Assembly: GCA_016785955.1 (NCBI GenBank)
Contig: JAEUWH010000123.1
Location: 92,365 to 156,364, forward strand
Length of the DNA: 64,000 bases
Source: Pseudobdellovibrionaceae bacterium
GTDB lineage: Bacteria; Bdellovibrionota; Bdellovibrionia; Bdellovibrionales; Bdellovibrionaceae
Reading direction: 5' to 3'
The translations under genes and the position numbers were made by a program. Positions within the stretch are counted from its first letter, which is position 1. Each line of letters opens with the position of its first letter. Positions 39,301 to 48,378 of the stretch are shown here, piece by piece. Below the pieces are notes generated by a model. The model saw nothing but the letters and a program-made list of their open reading frames with translations, was not told the origin of the DNA and ran no database searches.

Positions 39301-39476
39301 ACGAAGCGTCCTCGCAGCGTAAATCTTTGGGAATCGCCGTAGTGGGTGGTGTGTTGATTTCTACATTACTAACGTTGGTGCTGATTCCTGCCGTTTTTAG
39401 TTACATTGAACGAGCTCGGCAATGGATGATTAAAAATGTCGGATCAAAAATGATCACGGAAGATAAACCGCACTAG
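36348..39476 (+). CDS. RND-family efflux pump (HAE1/AcrB type)
   Basis: This 1042-residue pump starts at ATG 36348 behind aagga. Residues 1-30 (WELSVKRPVFMSSILAAL) are the first helix. The proton-relay pair is D404/D405 in LLIDDAIVV. The two porter domains and twelve helices are complete, and the C-terminal KTRLRPILMTSLA is conserved. It exports drugs, dyes or lipophilic compounds. It is probably expressed with the TolC gene under TetR control. No periplasmic adaptor (MFP/HlyD) gene is present between them, so the adaptor must come from elsewhere. Confidence 0.97.
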   Translation: MKIWELSVKRPVFMSSILAALMAVGYFGFTKIPVELFPDITFPIVTVQTIYPGAGPTEIETLVSKPIEEEMSTISGIKNIRSVNRESVSIVIVEFNLDVDIKYAEQQVRDKTSSARKKLPDSIEEPVIRRVDPSAQPIMVMAINSKLKGAKLFDVANEQVRPRFEQVNQVGLVEVVGGRKREIQVQIDRDKAANRELSLTQVVGALKNTGQNVPAGKVDQSNSELVFRTLGEFNSIDQIKNSIVSFYGNDVITKLSDVANVVDTVEDEKLRVYINGEDSIFLNIYKQSGANTIAVAKGIHTRLEKMNAELKKIHGDDFEIKIVRDTTKYVWANVFDVGESILFGIILTILVVFLFLGSIRSTLITGFAIPVALIGSFALFHAAGMTINIMSLLAFSLAVGLLIDDAIVVRENIFRHLEMGKSPVQAALDGTSEVGVAVIAVTLAVLAVFAPIAFLAGVVGQFFKSFGLAVCFVMIISLFDALSNAPMLSAYFGGRHEPLTGRKLSANPITSLLILFDRLQTKLEAAYEKFVTGVLKRPLITLFAMLLIVFGLASTVAFIPKTFIPANDSGEFVVALELEPGATLDKMAALVKEVETEIRKNPVVELTLTTAGDVNGRSYVGDVYVKLTPFGSRSQTTTTIKEQMRELAKKWAFAKPKVKDVDFVGAGQRPFVVNIVGQDLEQVRQVSKQLFEKLKTHPALIDPEITDKPGLPEFQVKVDKQKAQVYGVTPTQVGTELRAQIEGLIASKYRENGLEYDVRVRLQDDQRDLEKYFAKTTVPNLNFRPVYVKDFASHVKEVGFATINRENRARYVSIEADVAPKGPGMGGAIQDINRMLTSGEIKLPEGVTYRFVGQAENFQELGKSIVQAGIFAIIFIFLVLASLYESIVTPFVIMLVIPFAIFGGFFGLFVMQSTLDLFSMIGCIMLMGLATKNSIILVDYINQKLQEGHALNDAIIQGCKTRLRPILMTSLALVAGMLPVAIGLNEASSQRKSLGIAVVGGVLISTLLTLVLIPAVFSYIERARQWMIKNVGSKMITEDKPH

Positions 39477-39513
39477 ATATGTAGACCCGATAAACGGTAC
39501 CAGACAAATCGTG

Positions 39514-40992
39514 CTAAAAAATAAAACCAATAAAAACCGCAGTCTTCACGAACGTCGACTGCGTGTTACTTTGCAAAGTCTTATTCGAGAGGCTTTCATT
39601 TGAAATCAGACTTCCCAAAAAATAGCGACGATTCCAAATATGACTGCCTTCGACATAGATCGAATTCGAGGCTTGTTGAATATTTAATGCCTTATTGGCC
39701 TCAATGGTACGCGTGATGTAACCGCCACGTAGAATTAAATTTCGAAAGGCATTGATCTCGATATGGGCGCGTAAAAGATCAATGCTAAAGTCTGTGCTAC
39801 GCTCGGTCAGTTTGTTCGAGCCACTGGTTATAAAAATATTATAGAGAAGTCCACGGTACATCAGGCCGACACGAGGTAAGGCAAAATCTTGAGAATCAAA
39901 CTTAGTTCCGTCGTAAAATCCAGTATGCACCTGATGATTCAAAAATAACATCAGACTGAACGCCGAGTAATCAAAACCAAATTCGAACAAAGTTTTATCG
40001 GCCACCCGGATATCTGGAGTTTTAAAGTCAGCCACTGTCCAATTATAATTCTGCCCCACCAGCATCAGATTTGGGTCGAACGAAGCAGAAAGATGAAAAT
40101 AGCTGGATTTCAATTCATATGACAGCTGGGCTTGCGCTTCATCGTGAGAGCCTCGAGACAACGGCGCCACACCGGTGACCGTTTTTTGTTGGAAGTCAAA
40201 TGGTCCATCAGAGGTGGCATTAATGAGTGTCGGCAAGAACTGATTTGTTCTATAAGACGAAGAACCATAGCGGCTTTGCAGATTTCCCCACGTACCCAAA
40301 ATCGAAATATTTTTGAAGTACTGGGGTTCAGCATAAAACTGCTGTTCTTGGTTCATTTCTTCAATTTCTTCGTAACCAATACGAAGACGGTCTAGTTCTC
40401 GCTTGATGGCTAAGGGGTCATTCAATGTTTGCAAAGGGTATAAAGCAATCGAGTTCCCAGAGTTTTTTGGAAAAGTGTCGGTTTTCTGGCAGTCTCGGAA
40501 AATTTGCGGCATATCGAACGTGATGCCGGTTGGTGCGGAATAATTTAAATTCAAATCGTGCTGCGTGAATTTATTAATAGACCATATTTTATTTTTTTCT
40601 ATAACCGTTTCACCGCCATCATAATTTATGATCGAAATTTTTTCTTTGGTGAAATCAACCGGAAAACCTTTAACGAGTGGTACTGGGGTATTGCCGATGC
40701 GGGTATAAAACTCGTAACCATTTATACCATCGACTTTAACATCTGATTTCAACGGAATCTGGTTCACGCTGTACGAACTCATGTATATAATTTCATAGTT
40801 CCGTACGATTTTGACTTGGCCTTCTAATGTTAGGAGCACGACTTCGAAAGGGCGGACATCTAAAATCAGACCAAGTTCGCGTTCGCATTCCATGGTGTGC
40901 AGACTGTAAATGGTGACGGCAAACCCACTGAAGGGTAGTAATACAAACAGGAAGCATAAAAGAAGGTTCCTAAAAAATAAATTCAAGAACAC
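39514..40992 (-). CDS. Outer-membrane beta-barrel protein, tandem paralogue B
   Basis: This 492-residue protein has a signal peptide (about 1-24, FSGFAVTIY). A short N-terminal domain follows with the pattern VTIYSLHTMECERELGLILDV then VVLLTLEGQVKIVRNYEI, and then a long region with many beta-strands. The chain ends in Phe (VFIGFIF), as outer-membrane barrels do. The N-terminal domain aligns with the next gene's (VEVYRIYNHDCSQSTGLIVDV), so the two are paralogues. Both are on the minus strand, overlapping by 23 bases. Function not recognised; an adhesin, a porin or a secretion-related barrel are possible. Confidence 0.75.
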   Translation of the reverse strand: MFLNLFFRNLLLCFLFVLLPFSGFAVTIYSLHTMECERELGLILDVRPFEVVLLTLEGQVKIVRNYEIIYMSSYSVNQIPLKSDVKVDGINGYEFYTRIGNTPVPLVKGFPVDFTKEKISIINYDGGETVIEKNKIWSINKFTQHDLNLNYSAPTGITFDMPQIFRDCQKTDTFPKNSGNSIALYPLQTLNDPLAIKRELDRLRIGYEEIEEMNQEQQFYAEPQYFKNISILGTWGNLQSRYGSSSYRTNQFLPTLINATSDGPFDFQQKTVTGVAPLSRGSHDEAQAQLSYELKSSYFHLSASFDPNLMLVGQNYNWTVADFKTPDIRVADKTLFEFGFDYSAFSLMLFLNHQVHTGFYDGTKFDSQDFALPRVGLMYRGLLYNIFITSGSNKLTERSTDFSIDLLRAHIEINAFRNLILRGGYITRTIEANKALNIQQASNSIYVEGSHIWNRRYFLGSLISNESLSNKTLQSNTQSTFVKTAVFIGFIF

Positions 40993-42502
40993 CCCCTAAG
41001 TTCAATTTCTTGGTGTCTTCGTCAAAGGACGTTCCGTTAAATGTAAATCTCTTTTTTAGATCATAATTTGTCAGGTAACCCTTCACTGAAAAATATCGAC
41101 TTAAATTGTATTGTACAAAGCCGTAAGTGATTTGGTTTAAAGATTCATTTGAATGAATATCACCCATCAACGTCAGCTCTTGATAGTCTCCCTTAATCCA
41201 GCTTAGGCCCAGGCCCAAGGTTACCTTGGGATCAAGATCGTATTCAAATTCACTTTTAAACAAAATAGAATCAAATTTGAAGAATTCTAAAAGATTTGCA
41301 CTCGAGACGTCCGGGCTCTCACTAAAGTGTTTATCCCCGGGATTGCTGATGGATTGTTTATTCTGGCTGAACAGGAAGGATAATTTAAAGTTCTGTTTGA
41401 TATAGCGAAGTCTAAAAACCGGCGTCACCGAGCTGGACAATATTTCGCGAAAGAAGGTCGATTTATATTTGATCAAATACAGTGGATAATAGTTGCCAAA
41501 CGAAAATGAAAACTCGTGCCAGTCAAAACCGATGAGTGCCATGTAGTTCAAACTGGACGAAAAAAAACTACGTTCTTTTGTTCCACTATCTAAAGACAGG
41601 TAAGTATAAAATTCGTTGCCGGCGGACAGGGACACCAGGTTTCCCAAAAAAGAAGCGTGGAAGAAGTGATTTTTAACTTCCGAGCTGACGAGAAAAAAAT
41701 TCTCATAAGACGGTGAAAGAAAATTTCGATCGCCACCGAGAGAAGTCTGTGTCTGAACCCGATAGGGCTCGCCGCTGCTCCATTGCATGTAAAAAGGGAA
41801 GTTGTTATAGGGCTGCTCGACAGAGACCTGACTAACTAAACCCAAACGCGATCGCTTTTGAAATAAAAATGGTCGTTGGTAATAAAAAGTCCGTTCCTCA
41901 AATGTACGCAACTGATGAAAGCCTTCTTCAAGTGAGCTGAGAAAGTCTTCAATTTTAATTCTATCGACCAGCATTCGCGCCGGAGCAACCCCGTCAGTTT
42001 CTTTCGCAGAACAAAAGATATAATCGCCAGATGTGAAATTAGTTTTTTTATAGTAGGGGAAGTTAATGACGCGTTCTTGGCTGGCAGAGGGTGTTATGAT
42101 TTTACCTAGCTGGCCAAGCTCGATCACGTGATACTTTCCATTGATATCAAAAATGAATACAAGGTTCTCAATTTTTTGAATCAAAAAACCAGTAAGGGGC
42201 TTTTCATCGGATTTGATAAATGAAACTTCTTTCAGGTAATTGGCACTTTGTTGTGTTAATGACACATCTTTCAAGGGGTTTGTAATAACTTTATAGACAA
42301 GAATGCTTTTAACGTCGGATTTTTTGATCACTTGAAACTGCCCGTTCAAATTGACCATCTTTACATCCATATCATCGACGTCCACAATTAAGCCAGTGGA
42401 TTGGCTACAGTCGTGGTTGTATATTCGATAGACCTCAACGCTCCATAGGGATATCGGCGAAAGAAAAAAGAATATAAAAATCAGAAAACCAAAGCGTCGC
42501 AT
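40970..42502 (-). CDS. Outer-membrane beta-barrel protein, tandem paralogue A
   Basis: The start is set at ATG 42502, 4 bases after the upstream stop, because this gives a clean signal peptide (MRRFGFLIFIFFFLSPISLW); the longer frame would overlap the upstream gene by 155 bases. The 510-residue product has the same N-terminal domain as paralogue B (DCSQSTGLIVDV, MVNLNGQFQVIKK) followed by barrel strands and a C-terminal Phe (LNLGGVLEFIF). It is probably co-transcribed with paralogue B and the lipoprotein gene upstream. Both paralogues have a lone Cys in the N-terminal domain (HDCSQ, MECER). Confidence 0.75.
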   Translation of the reverse strand: MRRFGFLIFIFFFLSPISLWSVEVYRIYNHDCSQSTGLIVDVDDMDVKMVNLNGQFQVIKKSDVKSILVYKVITNPLKDVSLTQQSANYLKEVSFIKSDEKPLTGFLIQKIENLVFIFDINGKYHVIELGQLGKIITPSASQERVINFPYYKKTNFTSGDYIFCSAKETDGVAPARMLVDRIKIEDFLSSLEEGFHQLRTFEERTFYYQRPFLFQKRSRLGLVSQVSVEQPYNNFPFYMQWSSGEPYRVQTQTSLGGDRNFLSPSYENFFLVSSEVKNHFFHASFLGNLVSLSAGNEFYTYLSLDSGTKERSFFSSSLNYMALIGFDWHEFSFSFGNYYPLYLIKYKSTFFREILSSSVTPVFRLRYIKQNFKLSFLFSQNKQSISNPGDKHFSESPDVSSANLLEFFKFDSILFKSEFEYDLDPKVTLGLGLSWIKGDYQELTLMGDIHSNESLNQITYGFVQYNLSRYFSVKGYLTNYDLKKRFTFNGTSFDEDTKKLNLGGVLEFIF

Positions 42503-42506
42503 ATTT

Positions 42507-43661
42507 TTAGTCAGCGCCCATGAATGTTTGAACTTGCAGCAGTGTATCCAGTTTTTCTTCAGAGAAGATGAAAAATGTCCCGATTTGACCATTTTTAAAA
42601 GCCATTCCAAATATGTACTTTGAGGTATTCGTTTCAATATCTTTAAATTCCATTTTTTCAACTAAACAATCTCTATTGGCCGGGGAAGCGTCTTGATACT
42701 CTATCCTTATTCGTGAAATATCCATAAAATTAATCTTCCCCTCGAGATAATTCATGTGGAGTCGGCTGCGTAGGATTTGTAAGGCAGTAGAGGTGAAATC
42801 TTTTTTGTAAAAATTTTTGTACTCGATGGTCATGCGATAGGTACAGAAATTATTGATCACACTATGAGAATAGTCAGTGTTAGGAACTGTGATATTAAAT
42901 GTCTTGAGATCACTGGAATAAGCAAGTGATCCGTAACGATTACTTTGTGCGGGCGTATAGATCTGTCCATCTCTGGTTCCAAAAGATTTGAAATTTTGGA
43001 TAAATTCGCCTGAGGAGTAGAGATTCGGCTCAAGAGATTTAAAAAAATTTGAACTATTTTCCATAGCATAATTATTTGGCGGAGGATTCGTGAAAAAAAT
43101 GGAAAGAGTATTTTCGTCTAGATATTGTGCGGTGAAAGGTGCCATGAGATATGCAATCTCGCTTTCGTCTTTTTCACAGTTGTTTTCAAGATTAGCCTTT
43201 TTAGATAAGTTTGCGTAACTGGGGTCCTCGAAAACTGTGAATGTTTTCTTTTCCGAACTTCCATTGAAAATATAAATAGGCTTATTTGGATCCAGGAATT
43301 GAAGAAAGCTTTGGTTGTAAGATGTTTCACTTAGGGCCTTATAACTTATTTCGCTGATATGCACGACGGAAAATTGATGCTCGAGCTGGCAATAGATATC
43401 CTTGGGTGTTTCGTTGGCAGCGATTTGCGATAAATTATAAAGCATGCGCGCTGAAACAAATTTCTTTATAAAAATCATTTTTTTATCAGTCGTCAATTTC
43501 AATGAGTAACCATCTAAGTTTTGAAATTCGCCATGCTTAGTTTTTAAAAGTTTCTGAGTGACATCCAATGGCCGTTCGCGTTTTTCATGTTTTTCGCACG
43601 CCGACGTCGGCCCAAGCACGGACACCAAGCCAAGAATTTTTAAAATGAGTGTAAATTTCAT
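42507..43661 (-). CDS. Periplasmic lipoprotein of unknown function
   Basis: This 384-residue protein has a signal sequence with a possible lipobox (PTSAC, Cys at about residue 22), less standard than LxGC. The mature part has no recognised domain but includes NFCTYRMTIEYKNFYKKD and several conserved-looking Cys (YCQLE, NNCEKD, RDCLVE). It is the first gene of a three-gene minus-strand unit with the two barrel paralogues, which suggests an outer-membrane complex or transport system. The 43662-43809 gap upstream should hold the promoter. Confidence 0.7.
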   Translation of the reverse strand: MKFTLILKILGLVSVLGPTSACEKHEKRERPLDVTQKLLKTKHGEFQNLDGYSLKLTTDKKMIFIKKFVSARMLYNLSQIAANETPKDIYCQLEHQFSVVHISEISYKALSETSYNQSFLQFLDPNKPIYIFNGSSEKKTFTVFEDPSYANLSKKANLENNCEKDESEIAYLMAPFTAQYLDENTLSIFFTNPPPNNYAMENSSNFFKSLEPNLYSSGEFIQNFKSFGTRDGQIYTPAQSNRYGSLAYSSDLKTFNITVPNTDYSHSVINNFCTYRMTIEYKNFYKKDFTSTALQILRSRLHMNYLEGKINFMDISRIRIEYQDASPANRDCLVEKMEFKDIETNTSKYIFGMAFKNGQIGTFFIFSEEKLDTLLQVQTFMGAD

Positions 43662-43809
43662 AAATCATTTATAGCAAAGGGCATGACACTTGCCTAATGG
43701 AAAATGGTGCCGGCAAAGCGAAATCAATTTTTTACACAGTCCTAGTGCTAAATCTTAACGATACATAGCAAGCCAACAGGAATGTCCCTTTCGCGGGCGG
43801 AAAAATATT

Positions 43810-46344
43810 TTATGAAGACTCTTTCAAAATTTCATTCGACCGCTTGCTTAGGTACACACTGGTCATGTACTGGATAATAACCATGGCAATCAATATCACA
43901 GCCAACGAGATATAGAACGAGTCTTTAAAATTAAAGCTAAACTCGGCATCGAAAGTGAACTTCAATGTTAGAAAGCTAACAAGAAAGCTGAACGAAATTC
44001 CCAGAACCACCGAGAATAATACCACCACGCCATATTCAAATAACAAATTGAGATTTATCGAGGAATTGGGAGAACCTAAAATTTTGAATAAATTTATTTC
44101 CCATCGGCGATCTTGCAATTGAATCGAGATCAGAGAAATTAAAACGATAAATCCTGTAATCAAAGACAAGTAGGCCATCAATTCCAGTGACAGGGTCATC
44201 TGGTCTGAGACTCGCAGTAGATCTTTGATCAATTGCCGTACATCGATAACAGAGACATTCGGAAGATTTTTGGTGACTTGAGAAATAATCGAAGCAACCT
44301 CGGCGTCATTTAGTCCGTTCACGATACCGATGCTGGTCTTAGGTGCATCATCCAAAACGCCACTACCGAAAGAGATGAAAAAATTTGGTTGAAAACTGGC
44401 CCATTTGACTTTCCTGAAATTGATAACTTTGCCTTTAATCTCGACGCCTTGAATATCGAACTCGATGATGTCTCCTAATTTGATTCCCATACGCCCTGCA
44501 TATCGTTCCTCGAGCGACAGACCCGGGAGTTCCCCTTTATACTCCGAGAGTGGAATGCCGTCGGTCAGGGTTTCTGAGCTGGACAGATGATCTCGGTATG
44601 TCAAGTTCACGCCGCGATTTCGAGAACGGGCATCGCGCTCTTCTTCACGAGTTTTAAATGCACTAAAGTCTACTTTTCGTTCGTAAGGAGTGTCATTGAT
44701 TTTAATAATTCGACTACGGACAATGGGAGATAGCTGCGAGATATCTTTGTTATTCTGTTTTATTAAGGTCCGCAGGGGATCGATTTGCTCGTCCTGAATG
44801 TCGAACAGAAACAAGGACGGCAACTGACTGTTTCCCTTGGTCAGAAATTCATCTTTTAACGAGTGCTTCAATTGCGGTAGTAAATTCAAAAGCAAAATCG
44901 CGGTCCCAATTGTGGAAAACAATACCAGTGATGTGGATTTTCTTCGCTGCAAAGACTTAATAGCATACTTGTAGACCCAAAACCGGATCGGCAGTTTTCC
45001 TAAAAGAAAAATGATGCCGTTGCCGACGGCGTAGAACAACGCTGCCAGACCCGCAATGCTGATAATAAATATGGACGTCATCATTAATGAGCGGGTCAGT
45101 AGCAAAGTCAAAAACCCCATCAAACACAACGCCACGACAAACGAAAAAATATTTTTAGAGGACTTAAAGATCTCGTTGTTGTCGTCTTTGAATAAGAGTC
45201 CCGGTGGAACTTTATTCAGTGCTTGAATAGAAGGGCCGACGACGATCAAGCTGGCGATGAACGTTAATGCCAGCGTCAAGCCGACCACGTATACAGGGAT
45301 TTGGACATCAAGTGTCTGAGTGACCAGCGAACTTAAAATCCATTGTAGAAAAGGAAGAAAGGACAGTGAACCTATATAAGAGACAACGCAAACTAAAAAG
45401 CTTAATACGATAAGTTGTAAAATATAGATTTTTACAAGGGAGACATAACTTAAACCTAGTATTTTAAAAATCGCAAAATCCTTTACCTTCTTTCGGGCAA
45501 AAACTTGGTACAAGTAACTTGCGCCCAGTCCGGCCAGGAGGATGGCAACCAAGGCGACAAGATTAAGAAAGTCCGTCAAGAAGCCAAGTTGACGAGCGGA
45601 ATCTTCAGATGCCGTTGTCGGAGTATCAATTTGGATGGCGGGATCGTTAATCAGTGCAAATAAGTCTTTTTGGATATTGGCTGCCGAGTCTGTATCAAAT
45701 TTATAAAGATACGCCTCGGTGAATGTGCTGCCAAAAGTAATCAGCTTGGATTTTTCGAGCCAAGTGGAATCAATAAAAATCCTGGGAGCAAGGCTGGCCA
45801 GTCGAAATGTCTGCGTGGCATCTTTGGTGATGAAGTCATCCACTTTCAAATCCAAACTTCCCAATTTCAGAGTGCTGCCAATTTCAACGCCCAGAATTCC
45901 TTGCAGCTCGGAATAGGCCCATATTGAGGGGCCATCGAAAATCGGCTTGGGCGAGTGATTCTGAATGGTCGATCGAGTTAAAATTAATTCTCCATACAAA
46001 GGATAAAGATTATCAATAGCTTTGACTAAAACCAGATGACTGCGAGTGCCAGAGGTGACCATCGCGAAAAATTCTGTGACTTTGGTACGGGTATAATTGA
46101 TTTTATTTTTGGCTAGATAGTTTTCAGTTTTGGTGATTTCGGAATCAGGAATTTTTTTTCGCGAGCTGATGGCTAAGTCAGCGGAAAGAATCTGTTTAGA
46201 ATTGGCTTTCGCATTTTCTTCAATCGCATTTTGAAAAGATAGAACGGTCGTAAAACCGATGAATCCGAAAGCAAGATTAAAAATAAAAATCAGACTCCAC
46301 TTCCATTTTACAAAAAGTTCTTTGAATGCCAGTTTGATAATCAT
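43810..46344 (-). CDS. ABC transporter permease, YbbP/FtsX type
   Basis: This 844-residue protein has the YbbP architecture: an N-terminal helix (FIFNLAFGFIGFTTVLSF), a long periplasmic MacB-like domain (about 45-230), and two FtsX blocks with helices (LVALVAILLAGLGASYLYQV ... LISLISIQLQDRRWEINLFKILG ... DSFYISLAVILIAMVIIQYM). It overlaps the ATPase gene by 4 bases, with tesA upstream: the YbbA-YbbP-TesA arrangement of E. coli. The substrate is unknown; the family is thought to act on lipids or lipoproteins at the envelope. Confidence 0.88.
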   Translation of the reverse strand: MIIKLAFKELFVKWKWSLIFIFNLAFGFIGFTTVLSFQNAIEENAKANSKQILSADLAISSRKKIPDSEITKTENYLAKNKINYTRTKVTEFFAMVTSGTRSHLVLVKAIDNLYPLYGELILTRSTIQNHSPKPIFDGPSIWAYSELQGILGVEIGSTLKLGSLDLKVDDFITKDATQTFRLASLAPRIFIDSTWLEKSKLITFGSTFTEAYLYKFDTDSAANIQKDLFALINDPAIQIDTPTTASEDSARQLGFLTDFLNLVALVAILLAGLGASYLYQVFARKKVKDFAIFKILGLSYVSLVKIYILQLIVLSFLVCVVSYIGSLSFLPFLQWILSSLVTQTLDVQIPVYVVGLTLALTFIASLIVVGPSIQALNKVPPGLLFKDDNNEIFKSSKNIFSFVVALCLMGFLTLLLTRSLMMTSIFIISIAGLAALFYAVGNGIIFLLGKLPIRFWVYKYAIKSLQRRKSTSLVLFSTIGTAILLLNLLPQLKHSLKDEFLTKGNSQLPSLFLFDIQDEQIDPLRTLIKQNNKDISQLSPIVRSRIIKINDTPYERKVDFSAFKTREEERDARSRNRGVNLTYRDHLSSSETLTDGIPLSEYKGELPGLSLEERYAGRMGIKLGDIIEFDIQGVEIKGKVINFRKVKWASFQPNFFISFGSGVLDDAPKTSIGIVNGLNDAEVASIISQVTKNLPNVSVIDVRQLIKDLLRVSDQMTLSLELMAYLSLITGFIVLISLISIQLQDRRWEINLFKILGSPNSSINLNLLFEYGVVVLFSVVLGISFSFLVSFLTLKFTFDAEFSFNFKDSFYISLAVILIAMVIIQYMTSVYLSKRSNEILKESS

Positions 46345-47009
46345 AACTTCTCGAATTTTCCTTGAGACAATTTATAGACGACATCACATCGTGAAGCCAG
46401 CTGCTCGTTGTGGGTTACAAGAAGTGTGGTTGTTTGGTATTTGGACGTAATATCAAAAAATAAACTCATTACCTTTTGGCCTGTTTCTTGGTCTAAATTC
46501 CCGCTGGGTTCATCGGCCAGCAATAAGTTAGGAGTCGTGATTAATGCGCGTGCAATGGCCACCCGTTGGGATTCTCCGCCGCTGAGTTGGTGGGGGAAGT
46601 GATGGACTCGGTTTTTAAGTCCGACTTCTTCCAGCAGAGTGAGGGCTTTTGTCTGCGCCTGTTTTTCATCGACCCCTAATATTTCTAAGGGGAGCATGAC
46701 ATTTTCCGCTGCGGTCAAATGTCCCACAAGATGATACTGTTGAAATACGATGCTTATGTTTTTTGCGCGGAAGTCGGTCCAATCCTTTTCGGAAAGTTTT
46801 GTCGTACTTACGCCATTAATACGAATATCTCCCGAGTCTGGTGCATCAAGACCAGACATTAAACTTAAAAACGTTGATTTGCCGCTGCCAGATTGTCCCA
46901 GAATGCCGACCTTTTCACCCTTTTTAACGTTTAAATTCAAATTTTTTAAAATTTCGATGGCGTTTTCGGATTGCTTGAAACTTTTTTTCAGATTTTCAAC
47001 TTCGATCAT
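46341..47009 (-). CDS. ABC transporter ATPase, YbbA/LolD type
   Basis: The 222-residue ATPase has Walker A GQSGSGKST (34-42), the signature LSGGESQRVA, Walker B LLLADEPSGNLD and the switch TLLVTHNE. The Walker B ending SGNLDQETG is characteristic of the MacB/LolD/FtsE/YbbA group. It pairs with the downstream permease and overlaps it by 4 bases. tesA precedes it by 11 bases. It energises the YbbP-type permease from the cytoplasm. Confidence 0.95.
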   Translation of the reverse strand: MIEVENLKKSFKQSENAIEILKNLNLNVKKGEKVGILGQSGSGKSTFLSLMSGLDAPDSGDIRINGVSTTKLSEKDWTDFRAKNISIVFQQYHLVGHLTAAENVMLPLEILGVDEKQAQTKALTLLEEVGLKNRVHHFPHQLSGGESQRVAIARALITTPNLLLADEPSGNLDQETGQKVMSLFFDITSKYQTTTLLVTHNEQLASRCDVVYKLSQGKFEKL

Positions 47010-47020
47010 ATTTCATGTTC

Positions 47021-47650
47021 CTATTTTAAATATTTTTTTACGAATGAATAAATTCCGTCCGCGATAATTTGATGCCCCTTTTCGTTAGGATGGATACCAT
47101 CCGCAAGATTCAAATCTGCCTTGCCGGCCACTTTTTCCAGCAGGAAGGGCATCAACGGAATTTCATTTTTCTTTGCGACTTCCGAAAAGACTTTTTTAAA
47201 ATTTTCTGTATAGTCCTTGCCGTAGTTGGGGGGGACGTAAAGTTCGGCAATGATCACTTTAATTTGTGCATCTTGAAGGGTTTTTACGGTTTCATTCAGG
47301 CTTTTTTTCATAGCCTCAACCGGCAGGCCACGTAAGCCATCATTTGCCCCTAGAACAACGACCACTAAATCTGGTTTATCTTTTGCTTTCAATAACCATT
47401 TTGCGCGACCAGGGCCCGAGGCCGAAGTGGATCCGCTAATACCTGAATTGATCACCTTCCACTGAAGCTTATCTGTCGTCATTTTTTTTTGAATCAAACT
47501 TGTGTAGGCAGAGCCTTGATCGACGCCGTAACCTTCGGTCAATGAATCTCCAAGAAACACCAACGATTTCTGTTTTCTCTGGTCGGCCTCAACGATATCA
47601 GCTGACGACACATTGAGAATAATCAGAAGGGTGATGAGCATTTTCCACAT
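47021..47650 (-). CDS. tesA: Arylesterase / lysophospholipase TesA (SGNH hydrolase)
   Basis: This 209-residue protein has a signal peptide (residues 1-17, VSSAD). Block I is FLGDSLTEGYGV with S36. Block III has GANDGLRG, and block V DGIHPNEKGH supplies the Asp-His pair. It cleaves thioesters or lysophospholipids in the periplasm. It is the first gene of the TesA-YbbA-YbbP unit, an arrangement conserved in Proteobacteria; the shared function is still unclear. Confidence 0.93.
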   Translation of the reverse strand: MWKMLITLLIILNVSSADIVEADQRKQKSLVFLGDSLTEGYGVDQGSAYTSLIQKKMTTDKLQWKVINSGISGSTSASGPGRAKWLLKAKDKPDLVVVVLGANDGLRGLPVEAMKKSLNETVKTLQDAQIKVIIAELYVPPNYGKDYTENFKKVFSEVAKKNEIPLMPFLLEKVAGKADLNLADGIHPNEKGHQIIADGIYSFVKKYLK

Positions 47651-47730
47651 AATACAATTCTCCTTTTATTAGAGCGTGTTTTGAAAATCGCAGGACTTAG
47701 CCTGATTCCATTCAGGACACGTTCTATCCA

Positions 47731-47791
47731 AAAATAAAAAGACCTTTGATTATTCTAAAGTTCCATTCGGAGTTTAGCAAAATCAAAGGTC
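47731..47791 (-). terminator. Minus-strand hairpin terminator downstream of the RRM gene
   Basis: An 11-bp perfect stem (aatcaaaggtc 47781-47791 with gacctttgatt 47741-47751) has a 29-base loop. On the minus strand it is followed by tttttattttt, which marks a terminator for the RNA-binding protein gene. Confidence 0.65.
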
Positions 47792-47850
47792 GTATTAAGT
47801 TAGAAAACAGTACTATGAACTAATAGCGTGTAACAAAAGAACCGGAGTGC

Positions 47851-48234
47851 TTACTCTCGGTTGCCAAAGCCACCGCGACCACCGCCGCGTCCGCCACCAC
47901 CACCGAAGCCCCCACCGCGGCCTCCGCCGCCTCCACGTCCACCACCGCCGCCGAAGCCACCACGGCCTCCGCCACGAGGACGATCTTCTTGTGGACGAGC
48001 TTCAGAAACACTCATATTGCGACCATTAAGATCAGTGCCATTCAATTTTTCAATGGCCGTGTCCGCGTCAGAATCTGATGACATTTCCACAAAGCCAAAT
48101 CCTTTAGATCGGCCTGTTTCGCGATCCGTGATGATCTTAGCAGAATCAACTGCACCGAATTGCGAGAATGTTGAATTTAATAATTCTTCACTCACTGAAA
48201 AAGATAAGTTACCTACATAAATTTTTTTTCCCAT
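47851..48234 (-). CDS. Glycine-rich RRM RNA-binding protein
   Basis: The 127-residue protein consists of one RRM (residues 1-80) with RNP2 IYVGNL and RNP1 KGFGFVEM, followed by a Gly/Arg-rich tail (about 85-127) built from GGGGGRGGG and GGFGGGGG repeats. It resembles the Rbp proteins of cyanobacteria and similar proteins of Bdellovibrio-type bacteria. RRM-tail proteins bind RNA and are often cold-induced; that role is inferred here. The antisense reading of the tail gives a proline-rich shadow ORF, not a gene. Confidence 0.92.
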   Translation of the reverse strand: MGKKIYVGNLSFSVSEELLNSTFSQFGAVDSAKIITDRETGRSKGFGFVEMSSDSDADTAIEKLNGTDLNGRNMSVSEARPQEDRPRGGGRGGFGGGGGRGGGGGRGGGFGGGGGRGGGRGGFGNRE

Positions 48235-48378
48235 CGTTCCTCCTTTTAAAATTTAGACTCTGGGTTATGAACCCGCAGGAACCATGGACAAAAAAGACAC
48301 ATAACTCACGCGGACAGGTTTTAGCGTAGTATAATGAAAAATAAAAGTAAACTTTAAATCCGTATCAAAAGATCCAGT

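Noticed and set aside
47861..48220. Proline-rich frame opposite the RRM gene
   Set aside because: It is the antisense of the Gly/Arg repeats; the minus strand has clear RNP1 and RNP2 motifs and a good start.
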